Below are positions 37,140 to 48,563 of a stretch of DNA of 64,000 bases, one piece after another (position 1 is the first letter of the stretch; each line of letters opens with the position of its first letter). The notes beneath the pieces were generated by a model, which ran no database searches, had not been told where the DNA came from, and saw nothing but the letters and a program-made list of their open reading frames with translations. The position numbers were made by a program, and so were the translations under genes. This DNA is from Sipunculus nudus (taxonomy: Eukaryota > Annelida > Sipuncula > Golfingiida > Sipunculidae). Location of the stretch: positions 66,184,929 through 66,248,928 of the forward strand of contig CM049312.1 in assembly GCA_026874595.1 (NCBI GenBank). Direction: 5' to 3'.

Positions 37140-37202
37140 TTATTTATGTATATATATAGATAGATAGAAAAAAAAGGTAAATATCTATGGCAAGTGTCTG
37201 CG

Positions 37203-37204
<2 letters not shown>

Positions 37205-37247
<43 letters not shown>
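37205..37247. repeat. (TA)n microsatellite
   Basis: About 43 bp of TA dinucleotide. Confidence 0.95.
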
Positions 37248-37252
<5 letters not shown>

Positions 37253-37276
37253 GTGATTATGCAAAGTATTTACTAG

Positions 37277-37310
37277 CCTCCCCCCTTTCAAAATCCTGGA
37301 TCCGCCCCTG
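37277..37310. mobile_element. hAT-like terminus (single end)
   Basis: Read on the minus strand from 37310: CAGGGGCGGATCCAGGATTT then TGAAAGGGGGG, the canonical form of this invertebrate end. No partner end was found nearby. It lies 80 bp from the stop codon of the NTF2-like gene, probably in its 3' UTR. Confidence 0.5.
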
Positions 37311-37392
37311 ATGCAATAGGATTTTAATCGCTGCTGTACATGTTTGCCCTTTCCAAATTAATCTTTCACCGGTCCTGTATGTAATAAAGCCT

Positions 37393-37551
37393 TTAGTGGC
37401 CTTCGTTGAACATTTCAAGGACCAACAGCCATTCTTTTCTCTGTTCATCTTTCTTCCAAACCATAACACTCCTGAAATTAAGAAAAGATCATACACGATC
37501 ATACTTTTTAAAATTCTTTTACTACTTTTAATGAGATTACGGAATACTATC

Positions 37552-37619
<68 letters not shown>

Positions 37620-40600
37620 TGCTTGGCTTAAACATATAGGTGGTTTTAACACTCACTTTCCACGCATGGAAACCTTCCCCTCCGAATCGTAGAGGTTGAA
37701 CCTGTGCCAGCTGTGAGCGCTCTTTCCGTCATTAAGTACCTCGATCTCTGGCTCATAGAAGTCAAAGTCCGCCATTTTATCAGCGTCATAATATTTCTTT
37801 ATGACCTTAGAGATATTGTCTTGAAACGAGAAAAACGTTTTGAAGCATTATTTTATCTCTTCGTCAAGTGTACTGTAAAAATAACGAAATAGGCACTAAT
37901 GTTATGCGCAAAAGTCGATCTCACACATCAGTATATAGCTAGCTATCAATTCAATTAAGAATGCATCCTATAGACTACAATTTTATATAATTGTTATATT
38001 TTTATAATTGTTATAATTGTTATTTGTTATAATTATTACTGTTGGAACAAGATTTAATGAACCATTATTTGGTGGAGATGATATGGTATGACATAACAGT
38101 TATTCAATTCAATAATATATTTGATAAAAGTTTACATGTACGATTTATTTAGCTGACGATGTGCTGACTTCGATATATTGTTTATTCTTTTCTATTTCCA
38201 AGCTTCAGCGATAACTTTTTCCCCTGCCAAGGTATATCCGCACAGTTAAAAATGTTATATATATGAAGTGACCATGCAGAGTTCAAAACTTGAAAACTGG
38301 AAACAAGGAGATAGACAAGACACACACAAGATTGATTATGTTCAGGAAAAAAGTATTGAGTACCTGTGATACATGGTACTTGCGTTTAAAATTCAACTAG
38401 TGGCCCATAGGCCATGACACCTAGCTGAATTCAAGGAATGTTAAACAATGAGAAAGATGACTGCCAGATTGCAAAAAAAAAAAACTATGAATTTTGTGAA
38501 GAGCCCTTAGAGATGTCTGGTTTACGAGAAAACTCTCCAAGACAGAATGACAAGCCAAATTTCAGACCAATTCCTTGAACCACTATTGGGATATGAGCAA
38601 TTTTCACCCAAACCACATGTGTGGATAGATACCACGGGAAAACTATGATGGCACCACCAGTCTTGAGTGCAAGCTGAAGGAGTCAAAGATCTATGAGTAA
38701 GCACAAATTCAAGCAAATAGAGCAAGTCACTCCTGAGAAAAGGGCATTTATGTATTCTACAAACCGGGAAATTAGGTGGCGCCTCCTGTCTGTTTACCAG
38801 AAAACTTTCTAAGATGGAGGGACATGCCAAATTTCAGACCAATATCTTGAACCATTCTTGAAATATGAGTAATTTTCACCAAAAGCTAATATACCGATGA
38901 ACGCCATGCGAAAGTGGCTACAGACGGCGCCACCAGTCTTGTTTACATGATGTAGGTGTTGAGGATCTATGAATATGCATAATTTCAACCCATTACATTG
39001 AAGAACCACTAAGACGAACAGATGGCAAATGCACAGATGGACACTACACAAAAAGTATTGTAGGTGGCGCCACCAGTCGCAGTTATGAGATGGAGAGATC
39101 CAAGATCTATAAACATGCAAACTTTCAGCACAATACATTCAGACACTCCTGAGATATGGGCTGTTATCTAAAAGACACCCAGATTCATACTGCACAGAAA
39201 AGATTGCTGAGGGTGCCATCTGTCTTTGTTAGGCACAACAACATAGGGAACAGCTAAGCTAGGTTTCGGAAAGATCAGTCCAAGGGTCTCAGAGGAGTTG
39301 TCATGAAACTAACGCAGAGTTTTGGTATCACATTTTTAATTATTCTAAAATCTATTATCTATTAAAATCCCAATAGCTTGATGGATATGGGTAACAGAGA
39401 CCTAATATTTCCACGGAGACTTTTCATGGACCTCCTTTGATGTCAAGTAAGAAGTTTCCAGGTCAAGCGGTTACGATTTGTGTCCTGTTAACAGATGACA
39501 GCTTCTTTGAAGGTTAAAAAATTATAGAAAAAAATCGTAAAAATTAGAAAAATACAGGTGGCGCCACAAGTTTGCAGGAAGTGATTGAATATTCCACGAT
39601 CAATATCCATGCAAAGAATCATGCTGATTAATGCATTAGATTTTCAGATACTTGAGCTTTTGTATCAAAATTTCATTATTCTGGGGGGGGGGGGAACTTC
39701 GGAGGCCCATAGCTCAAAGGTTATGGGTAACAGAGACCAAAATTCAGGTTTCTACTAGCTAAGAGGTTATGGGTATTAGAGACCTAATTTCAGGTTTCCA
39801 AGGAGATTTTTCATGGACCTCACTGGATGTCAAGAAAAAGATTCGAGAACCAGAGGTTATGATTTGTGTCCTGTTAACAGATGACAGCTTCTTTGAAGGT
39901 ATAAAAAAAAGAGAAAAAAATCGTAAAAATTAGAAAAATACAGGTGGCGCCACCAGATTGCAGGACCTGACGGAACAATAATCATGATCAATAATCATGC
40001 AAGGAATCATGGTGATCAAGGCAGTAGTTATTCAGATACTGTAGCTTTTGTATCAATTTTTTTTATTATTCTTTGGGGGGGGGGGGGTAATTACGAGAAC
40101 GATAGCTCGGAGAATATGGGTAACAGACACTTAATTTCAGGTTTCCAAGGAGAATTTTCATGGACCTCCATGTATGTCAAGTTAGAAGATTCTAGGTCCA
40201 GGAGTTACGATTTGTGCCCTGTTAACGGACGGCCAGACGGACGGACGACGGACAAAGAGTTATCGCTATAGCTCAGATGACTTTCAGTTAGCTGAGCTAA
40301 ATTTGAAGAAACCTTGTAGCTTGTTAGGAATTGTGACAAAAACATTCATTATTTCATGGATGATGTAAAAGTGTTTCTTCAGCTGGACCCAAACTACTGT
40401 ATTGGATGGCGGTAATGATAGGCAAAGTCTATTGAAATGACCATGGAAACAAGTATACAATATTATTAAAATTTCGATCCAATCTAAAAATAGAATTGTA
40501 AAAAATTCATCCATCGAAAGGATTAGATATAATAAAATGAGTGCATGAGGCATCATCATTTAGATAATTAATTAAGATATATGGTTGACCGAAAATAAAA

Positions 40601-41732
40601 TAGTTACAAACGGCCATAATGTTACCCAAAACCAGGAAAATATTCCAAAATATAGACAGAATGCTCCTCTTGAGGTACAATGCTACCATTGTTGTAGTTG
40701 TCACAAGCATGCCATATATTCAAATCAAATCCAACAGAACTGATGAATGTTAATTTGTTCTTAGTCCTTAAATCATGAAATATTAAAATATCCATGCAAA
40801 GGACATTACAAGTAATGATGAGGAATGATACAGGAAAGATACAAGAATTATACAGGAAAGAGATTGTGGAAAATAAGAACTGTTGTAAACATCATAACCT
40901 TTTTCCATACGGAAAAAATCGGACTTTTGGAAGTAGTGATATAGTGCAGTAAGTTAGATATTTATAGAAAATACAGGGCTGAGATTTTAACCAATTCAGG
41001 AACCTTGATTACATCATTAACTGTGACCTAAAATGGTAAGATGGTCAACCAGGAAAGGCCCTGAAAATACATAATCATATAAATATATATATTCTTGATA
41101 AATAATCTTAATAAAAAAGCCTGGTATTAAAGACTCGTTGTGGTGGAACTTTTAGCGTTTTTTTTCGGGGGGGGGGGGGGAGGGGGGATTAATAGATCCG
41201 TATCTAAGTATCATCAGTCGATTAATTTACGAAACCGGCTACAGAAAATGTATCCACATCGACTTATGTGACATACCTGTTCCAACAGCTGGTGATTCTC
41301 CTGGCGGTAAAAGAACGCCATCTTTTGTATACAGGTCGGCAAAGTCTTTTTGTTGTTTAATACGATCTTTGTGGGCCCGTATCATCCTAGTTATTTCTTC
41401 TTTCTCGCCCGAAAATTGACCTTAAATAAATAACAAGTGCGTATGGAATTATACGATATTCTTAATGGTTTAGGTATTTTTCTTTGGGGCAAGACAAACG
41501 CGTTATTGCTATGTTGCGCTTTTTGATTAAATGTTTAGCATATGTTGTTAATATTCATAAAAAAACTTCGATTATGAGCCATTCTCATTAACTTATTTTC
41601 TTAGTGAAACAGTACCCATGCTTCGGATTAAATTATCTTCTCTTCAAGATAAATTTGATTATCAAGCATGCAAGGATAAGTTACCTCTGTTCTATCCCAT
41701 CCTTTAGCTATACTGTTTTTCTTACCTTCCAT
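37393..41732 (-). CDS. NTF2/SnoaL-like (DUF4440-type) small protein, complete, four exons
   Basis: Minus-strand exons in order: 41732-41726 (ATG GAA G), 41420-41277, 37819-37657 and 37471-37393 (stop TAA at 37395-37393). Donors are gtaag, gtatgt and gtgagt. Acceptors end tttaag, tttcaag and atttcag. Phases join exactly to 393 nt, 130 aa. The protein starts MEGQFSGEKEEITRM, carries the family-like FADLYTKDGVLLPPGESP (about residues 30-47), then a central strand region with FDFYEPEIEVLNDG, and ends with SVMVWKKDEQRKEWLLVLEMF. The order helix, 'LYT-D-LLPPG', beta strands and a final 'VWKK..-W' matches the cone-shaped SnoaL/NTF2-like fold of about 130 aa. Such proteins bind or isomerise small molecules, or dimerise without catalysis; no catalytic assignment is possible here. 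There is no signal peptide. The 7-nt first coding exon is unusual but is the only start found whose phase and donor fit. The 3.5-kb second intron carries a repeat element. Confidence 0.85.
37557..37616. repeat. (TA)n microsatellite in NTF2-like gene intron 3
   Basis: About 60 bp of TA in the 185-bp intron between exons 3 and 4. Confidence 0.95.
38396..40301 (+). mobile_element. Terminus-family element in NTF2-like gene intron 2, chimeric core
   Basis: The left end ACTAGTGGCCCATAGGCCAT (38396) is followed by gacacctagctgaatt. The right end gacaaagagttatcgctata, then gctcagatgactttcagtta and gctgagctaaa, ends near 40301. The first core part (38500-39200) is a repeat of about 270-300 bp with 'gccaaatttcagaccaat' and gcgccaccagtc. 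The second part (39340-40250) is the 345-type unit seen at 18031-19770. It is inserted in opposite orientation to the host gene. Confidence 0.75.
39340..40250 (+). repeat. 345-type tandem units, about 2.5 copies
   Basis: GGTGGCGCCAC blocks lie at 39557 and 39944. 'atgggtaacagagacctaat' blocks, poly-G before the tacttcgga block, and cgtaaaaattagaaaaatac separate the units. They are clearly homologous to the 18031-19770 array. Confidence 0.9.
40302..41276. other. NTF2-like gene intron 2, remaining sequence
   Basis: It carries the first copy of duplicated segment X (about 40318-40490), a poly-G run near 41167-41189 and otherwise unique AT-rich DNA. Confidence 0.6.
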
Positions 41733-42253
41733 TTTTTCACACGCCCAGTCTTATGCGCAGCAAGTTATTTATATATATACACGCCCCAGACATCCGGCCG
41801 CGATGCATTATTTTTCCAACAGCTGTTACATGCTGACTTATTTTTGTTTAGGATTTGCTTGTTTCTTACACCAGGATTAGTGCCCGGCGTATTGTCTTGG
41901 CAACGGTGATGTGTCAATTCCTCATTGTTGACATATGGTATTGATCAAAACTCGAAAATTGAAAAATAGGAACAGAAATACATGATATTTACGTTTATAA
42001 GTAAATAAAACAAAAAATAAAACATGGTCTCTTGTAAAGAACTGTGACAAAAACATTCATTGCTTCATGTATGAAATAAAAGTGTTTCTTCAGGTGGGCC
42101 CAAACTAATGTATTGAAATAAAGGCTTGATTGTAGTAATTATACGCAAGGTCTATTGAAATGACCGTGAAAATGCTATCTTATATTATTTAAATTTCGAT
42201 CAAAATAAAGGCAACATGTAGTTGTCAAAATGTCAAAAATACAATAGCGTTAT

Positions 42254-42328
<75 letters not shown>

Positions 42329-42498
42329 ATATATATACACGCTCACCTGACATCCGGCCGCAGTGCTATATTTTTCAACAGCTGTACACGCTGGCACTTT
42401 TTTTAGGAGTGCGTATTTCTTACATCAGGTTTAGTGCCAGGCTTATGGCTATGTCAGCGGCCATATGTCTGTTCTTCACTGATGACAGATGGTATTGT
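40318..42498. repeat. Duplicated X and Y segments around the 5' end of the NTF2-like gene
   Basis: Segment X occurs at about 40328-40490 and 42045-42215 (tgtgacaaaaacattcatt, aagtgtttcttcag, ctattgaaatgacc, aaatttcgatc). Segment Y occurs at about 41775-41941 and 42338-42498 (catccggccgc, caacagctgt, gtttcttacaccaggattag versus atttcttacatcaggtttag). The order X-Y-X-Y suggests one tandem duplication with loss of exons 1-2 from the second copy. Confidence 0.75.
42257..42338. repeat. (TA)n microsatellite
   Basis: About 80 bp of TA with one shift, separating the second X copy from the second Y copy. Confidence 0.95.
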
Positions 42499-42589
42499 TA
42501 ACAAGGCCCACAGGCCTCATGTGAACCTGTGCAATGGGATATACATCCGATGTAATGCTTCCATGATAGCAAGCTTGACAATTATTAAA

Positions 42590-44430
42590 CAAGATGACCA
42601 GAGGTCACGCGCTTGCCGGAAATGGAAATGATACAGACAGATAGACAGAGAGTGCATGTAGAAACAGTCATATGAATGAGCAACATTGTGGGGGCAGCAT
42701 AAACGGATAATATGTTTATTTATGCATGCTGACCTTTAACAGCTGCATATCTTTCTAGTGTAAAATGGACCAAGTTCAAATTTTTTTCATGAAATCCCGT
42801 TAATCTCGTTTGACAAGAAGCAGTGAGACGTTTTCAGGTTTGTCATGTCAAGCTGGTCATATGTGACAAAATGCCGAAAACTAGAACTACTTTGTTGTAA
42901 AAGGCGCCGAGTTATAAGCATTTCAGTGACATCTCGTTTGTTCACGTTGCACAAGATATGGTGCGAGATTTGGGAAGACTTATGGCTTTATCTAATCAAG
43001 CAGTTCATATGTGACACAATGCCGAAAACTAGACCTTCGTACCTGTAAAAATCGCCGAGTTAAAAGCATTTTGGTGAAATCTCGTGTTTTCTCGTTTGAC
43101 GAGATACGGTGCGAGATTGTGCCTGACTTGGAGTTCTGTCATGTCAAGCGGGTCATGTGGAACTAAATGCCGAAAACTAGACCTGTCTAGCTGCAGTTCC
43201 GTGAAATCTCGTGTTTTCTCGTTTGACGGGATACGGTGCGAGATTTTGCCTGACATGCATGTCTGTCGTGTCAAGCTGGACTAGTGGAACAAAATGCCGA
43301 AAACCAGACGTGTCTATCTGTAAAATTGCCGAGTTATAACCAATGCCCTGAAATCTCATGTTTTCTCGTTTGACTAGATACGGTGCGACATTCGGCCTGA
43401 CTTTCATTTCTGTCATGTCCAGCAGGTCATGTGAAAGAAAATGCCGAAAACTAGACCTGTCTAGCTGTAAAACTCGCCGAGTTATAAGCATTTCCGTGAA
43501 ATCTCGTGTTTTCTCGTTTGACGAGATAGGGTGCGAGATTTGGCCTGACTTGCACATCTATCGTGTCAAGCTGGTCATGTGGAAGGAAATGCCGGAAACC
43601 AGACGTGTCTAGCTGTAAAACTCGCCAAGTTATAAGCATTTCCGTGAAATTTCGTGTTTTCTCGTTTGACGAGATACGGTGCGAGATTTTGCCAGACTTG
43701 CATATCTGTCGTGTCAAGCTGGTCTAGTGGAACTAAATGCCGAAAACCAGACGTGTCTAGCTGTAAAACTGGCCCAGTTATAAGCATTTCCGTGACATCC
43801 CGTGTTTTCTCGTTTGACGAGATACGGTGGGAGATTTGGCCTGTCTTGCAGCTCTGTCGTGTCAAGCTTGTTTGGTGGAACGAAATGCCGAAAACCAGAC
43901 CTGTCTAGCTGTAAAAGTCGCCGAGTTATAAGCATTTCCGCGAAGTCTCGTTTTTTCTCGTTTGACGAGATATGGCGCGAGATTTGGCGTGACTTTCAGT
44001 TCTGTCGTGTCAAGCTGGTCATGTGGAACAAAATGCCGAAAACTAGATCTGCCTAGCTGAAAAACTGACAAAGTTACCAAAAAATGCTCGTGTTTTTTCA
44101 ATTTCCATGATTTTTGCCCAAAAAATGTAACCATGGTAACGGCAAATTTAAGTAAGCTACATATCAAAAGAAAGGCCAGGTGATGACGAAAAAAATGAGC
44201 TATTGCAGAAGTGGATAAGCCTATTTATGGCGAAGTTATAGTGCAAAAACCGTTAACCACACCTGTCGTGACCTTGACCCTTGACCTTGGAGCAATGTTG
44301 ACCAAAAACAATAGGGTTCCAAGGTGTTCGGTTGTCAATCAACCCTGTAAGGGTCATGTCGATTGCTGCAAAATTGTGGCCAGGAGAGCGCAGACAAACA
44401 CACAAAAAAACAAACAAAAAAACAAAAAAA
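42590..44430 (+). mobile_element. Composite satellite block 1 (1.84 kb)
   Basis: The leader begins with the TGACC-AGA-GGTCA palindrome and holds an agacagatagacagagag stretch. About nine 148-bp units lie between 42780 and 44080, and the tail ends in (A)nC-rich caaacaaaaaaac. Confidence 0.75.
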
Positions 44431-47170
44431 CAAGATGACCAGAGGTCACGCGCTTGCCGGAAATGGAAATGATACAGACAGATAGACAGAGAGTGCATGT
44501 AGAAACAGTCATATGAATGAGCAACATTGTGGGGGCAGCAGAAACGGATAATATGTTTATTTATGCATGCTGACCTTTAACAGCTGCATATCTTTCTAGT
44601 GTAAAAGGGACCAAGTTCAAAATTTTTTCATGAAATCCCGTTAATCTCGTTTGACAAGAAGCAGTGAGACGTTTTCAGGTTTGTCATGTCAAGCTGGCCA
44701 AATGATATGAAATGCCGAAAACTAGACCTGTCTAGCTATAAAAGCCGCTGAGTTATAAGCATTTGCATGAAATCTCGTGTTTTCTCGTTTGACGGGAAAT
44801 GGTGCAAGCTTTGGCAAGATTTCCAGTTTTGTCATGTCAGGTTTGTCAAATATTACAAAATGCCGGAAACTAGACCTGTCTAGCTGCAAAAGTCGCCGTG
44901 TTATCAGCATTTACGTGAAATCATGTTTTTTTCTCACTTGACGAGATATAGTACGAGATTTGGCAAGACGAGCAGTTTTATTATGTCAAGACGGCCAAAC
45001 GTTACGAAATGGCAAAAACTAGATCCGTCTAGCTGTAAAAGTTGCCAAGTTATAAGCATTTCCGTGTACTCTCGTGTTTTCTCGTTTGACAAGATATGGT
45101 GCAGGATTTGGCCAGTCTTGTAGATTTGTCATATCAAACTCTTTAAATGTTATGAAATGGCGAAAACTACATCTGTCTAGCTGTAAAAGTCGCCGAGTTA
45201 TTAGCATGTCTGTGAAATCTCCTTTTTTATCGTTTGACGAGATATGGTGCGAGATTTGGCCAGTCTTGCAGGTTTGTCATGTAAAGCCGTCCAAATGTTA
45301 ATGAATGCCAAAAACTAGACCTGTCTAGCCGTGAAAGTCGCCGACTTATATGCATTTCTGTGAAATCTCGTTTTTCCACATTTGACCAGATATAGTGCGA
45401 GATTTCGCCAAGTATCACAGTTTTACTATGTCAAGTTGGCCAAATGTTACCAAATGCCAAAAACTAGACCTGAGTAGCTGTAAAAGTCGCCTAGTTATAA
45501 GCATTTCCATGATATCTCGTTTTTTTCTCGCTTGACGAGATATGGTGCGAGATTTGGCCTGATTTCTTTTCTGGCGTGTCAAGCTGGTCATATGTTATGA
45601 AATGCAGGAAACTAGACCTGTGTAGCTGTAAAAGTCGCCGAGTTATAAGCATTTCTGTGAAATCTCGTTTTTTCTCGTTTGACGATAAACCGAGCGAAAT
45701 TTGACGAGACTTGCAATTGAATGACTTAGAACCAAGGGGAAGCAGCCTCATGCAAAAAACTAGACCCTTGAAACATAAATATTAACCGAGATAGAAGCCA
45801 AAAACTGCATATTTTCAGATCGTCAAGTTTAACCCACAAATTTGGTAACCATGGTAACGGCAGCACAAAGCTACATGTGCGGAGGAATAAGCCAATGTTC
45901 CTAGTTTAAGATACAACGATAAAAATTGTGCCATGTTTAAAATTATTTTAGATATTGCAGAAAAATGATATGTTACAGTGTTCCAGGTACCACGCCCCCT
46001 GGTGGCTATTTCCAAAAAATGAAAAACTAATTTCGAGATATTTATAAATAACACAAAATATATCAATTTCAAAGCCATTGTTAAAAAAATGCAACCTGTA
46101 GATCATATTTAATGAAATCTCGAAGACTCTCGTTTGACGAGAAATGGTGCGAGATTTGGCGAGACTTTTAGTTTTATCATGTCAAGCTGCCTATAAGGTA
46201 CATAATGACCAAATCCAGACGTCTGTAGCTTAAAAATTGACAAAGTTACAAAAAATGGTCGTGTTATTTCCAATTTCCATGATTTTTGCCCAAAAAATGT
46301 AACCATGGTAACGGCACTTGCATATTTGTCGTGTCAAGCTGGTCTAGTGGAACTAAATGCCGAAAACCAGACGTGTCTAGCTGTCAAACTGGCCCAGTTA
46401 TAAGCATTTCCGTGAAATCCCGTGTTTTCTCGTTTGACGAGATAAGGTGCGAGATTTGGCCTGTCTTGCAGCTCTGTCGTGTCAAGCTTGTTTGGTGGAA
46501 CGAAATGCCGAAAACCAGACCTGTCTAGCTGTAAAAGTCGCTGAGTTATAAGCATTTCCGCGAAGTCTCGTTTTCTCTCGTTTGACGAGATATGGCGCGA
46601 GATTTGGCGTAACTTTCAGTTCTGTCGTGTCAAGCTGGTCATGTGGAACAAAATGCCGAAAACTAGATCTGCCTAGCTTAAAAACTGACAAAGTTACAAA
46701 AAAATGGTCGTGTTATTTCCAATTCCCATGATTTTTGCCCAAAAAATGTAACCATGGTAACGGCAAATTTAAGTAAGCTACATATCAAAAGAAAGGCCAG
46801 GTGATGACGAAAAAAATGAGCTATTGCAGAAGTGGATAAGCCTATTTATGGCGAAGTTATAGTGCAAAAACCGTTAACCACACCTGTCGTGACCTTGACC
46901 CTTGACCTTGGAGCAATGTTGACCAAAAACAATAGGGTTCCAGGGTGTTCCGTTGTCAATCAACCCTGTAAGGGTCATGTCGATTGCTGCAAAATTGTGG
47001 CCAGGAGAGCGCAGACAAACACACAAATAAACAAAAAAACAAACAGACAAATGGACATACGCAACTGACCAACCAACTTGCCGAAATCGAAGATTTCCGG
47101 CAAGCAACAAACAGACAAATGGACATACGCAACTGACCAACATGCTTGCCGGAAATCTTCCGGCAAGCAA
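44431..47170 (+). mobile_element. Composite satellite block 2 (2.74 kb)
   Basis: As block 1, but the first unit reads ggccaaatgatatgaaatgc. It has an internal non-satellite stretch at about 45720-46130, and its tail carries two CTTGCCGG-type hairpins (47077-47105 and 47144-47168). Confidence 0.75.
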
Positions 47171-48563
47171 CAAGATGACCAGAGGTCACGCGCTTGCCGG
47201 AAATGGAAATGATACAGACAGATAGACAGAGAGTGCATGTAGAAACAGTCATATGAATGAGCAACATTGTGGGGGCAGCAGAAATGGATAATATGTTTAT
47301 TTATGCATGCTGACCTTTAACAGCTGCATATCTTTCTAGTGTAAAAGGGACCAAGTTCAAAATTTTTTCATGAAATCCCGTTAATCTCGTTTGACAAGAA
47401 GCAGTGAGACGTTTTCAGGTTTGTCATGTCAAGCTGGTCATATGTGACAAAATGCCGAAAACTAGAACTACTTTGATGTAAAAGGCGTTATAAGCATTTC
47501 AGTGACATTTCGTTTGTTCACGTTGCACAAGATATGGTGCGAGATTTGGGCAGACTTATGGCTTTATCTAATCAAGCAGTTCATATGTGACACAATGCCG
47601 AAAACTAGACCTTCGTACCTGTAAAAATCGCCGAGTTAAAAGCATTTTGGTGAAATCTCGTGTTTTCTCGTTTGACGAGATACGGTGCGAGATTGTGCCT
47701 GATTTGGAGTTCTGTCATGTCAAGCGGTCATGTGGAACTAAATGCTGAAAACTAGACCTGTCTAGCTGCAGTTCCGTGAAATGTCGTGTTTTCTCGTTTG
47801 ACGGGATACGGTGCGAGATTTTGCCTGACATGCATGTCTGTCGTGTCAAGCTGGTCTAGTGGAACAAAATGCCGAAAACCAGACGTGTCTAGCTGTAAAA
47901 CTGGCCGAGTTATAACCAATACCGTGAAATCTCATGTTTTCTCGTTTGACGAGATACGGTGCGACATTCGGCCTGACTTTCAGTTCTGTCATGTCCAGCA
48001 GGTCATGTGAAAGAAAATGCCGAAAACTAGACCTGTCTAGCTGTAAAACTCGCCGAGTTATAAGCATTTCCGCGAAGTCTCGTTTTTTCTCGTTTGACGA
48101 GATATTGCGCGAGATTTGGCGTGACTTTTAGTTCTGTCGTGTCAAGCTGGTCATGTGGAACAAAATGCCGAAAATTAGATCTGCCTAGCTTAAAAACTGA
48201 CAAAGTTACAAAAAAATGGTCGCGTCATTTCCAATTTCCATGATTTTTGCCCAAAAAATGTAACCATGGTAACGGCAAATTTAAGTAAGCTACATATCAA
48301 AAGAAAGGCCAGGTGATGACGAAAAAAATGAGCTATTGCAGAAGTGGATAAGCCTATTTATGGCGAAGTTATAGTGCAAAAACCGTTAACCACACCTGTC
48401 GTGACCTTGACCCTTGACCTTGGAGCAATGTTGACCAAAAACAATAGGATTCCAGGGTGTTCCGTTGTCAATCAACCCTGTAAGGGTCATGTCGATTGCT
48501 GCAAAATTGTGGCCAGGAGAGCGCAGACAAACACACAAAAAAACAAACAAAAAAACAAAAAAA
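47171..48563 (+). mobile_element. Composite satellite block 3 (1.39 kb)
   Basis: Its first unit (ggtcatatgtgacaaaatgc) and its tail match block 1. It carries fewer 148-bp units. Confidence 0.75.

Larger units (their letters stand above)
36180..37255. other. 3' flank of the NTF2-like gene, intergenic
   Basis: Unique AT-rich DNA and two (TA)n arrays. A minus-strand AATAAA (forward tttatt, near 37133) could be a polyadenylation signal for the NTF2-like gene, but it lies within repeat sequence. Confidence 0.4.
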
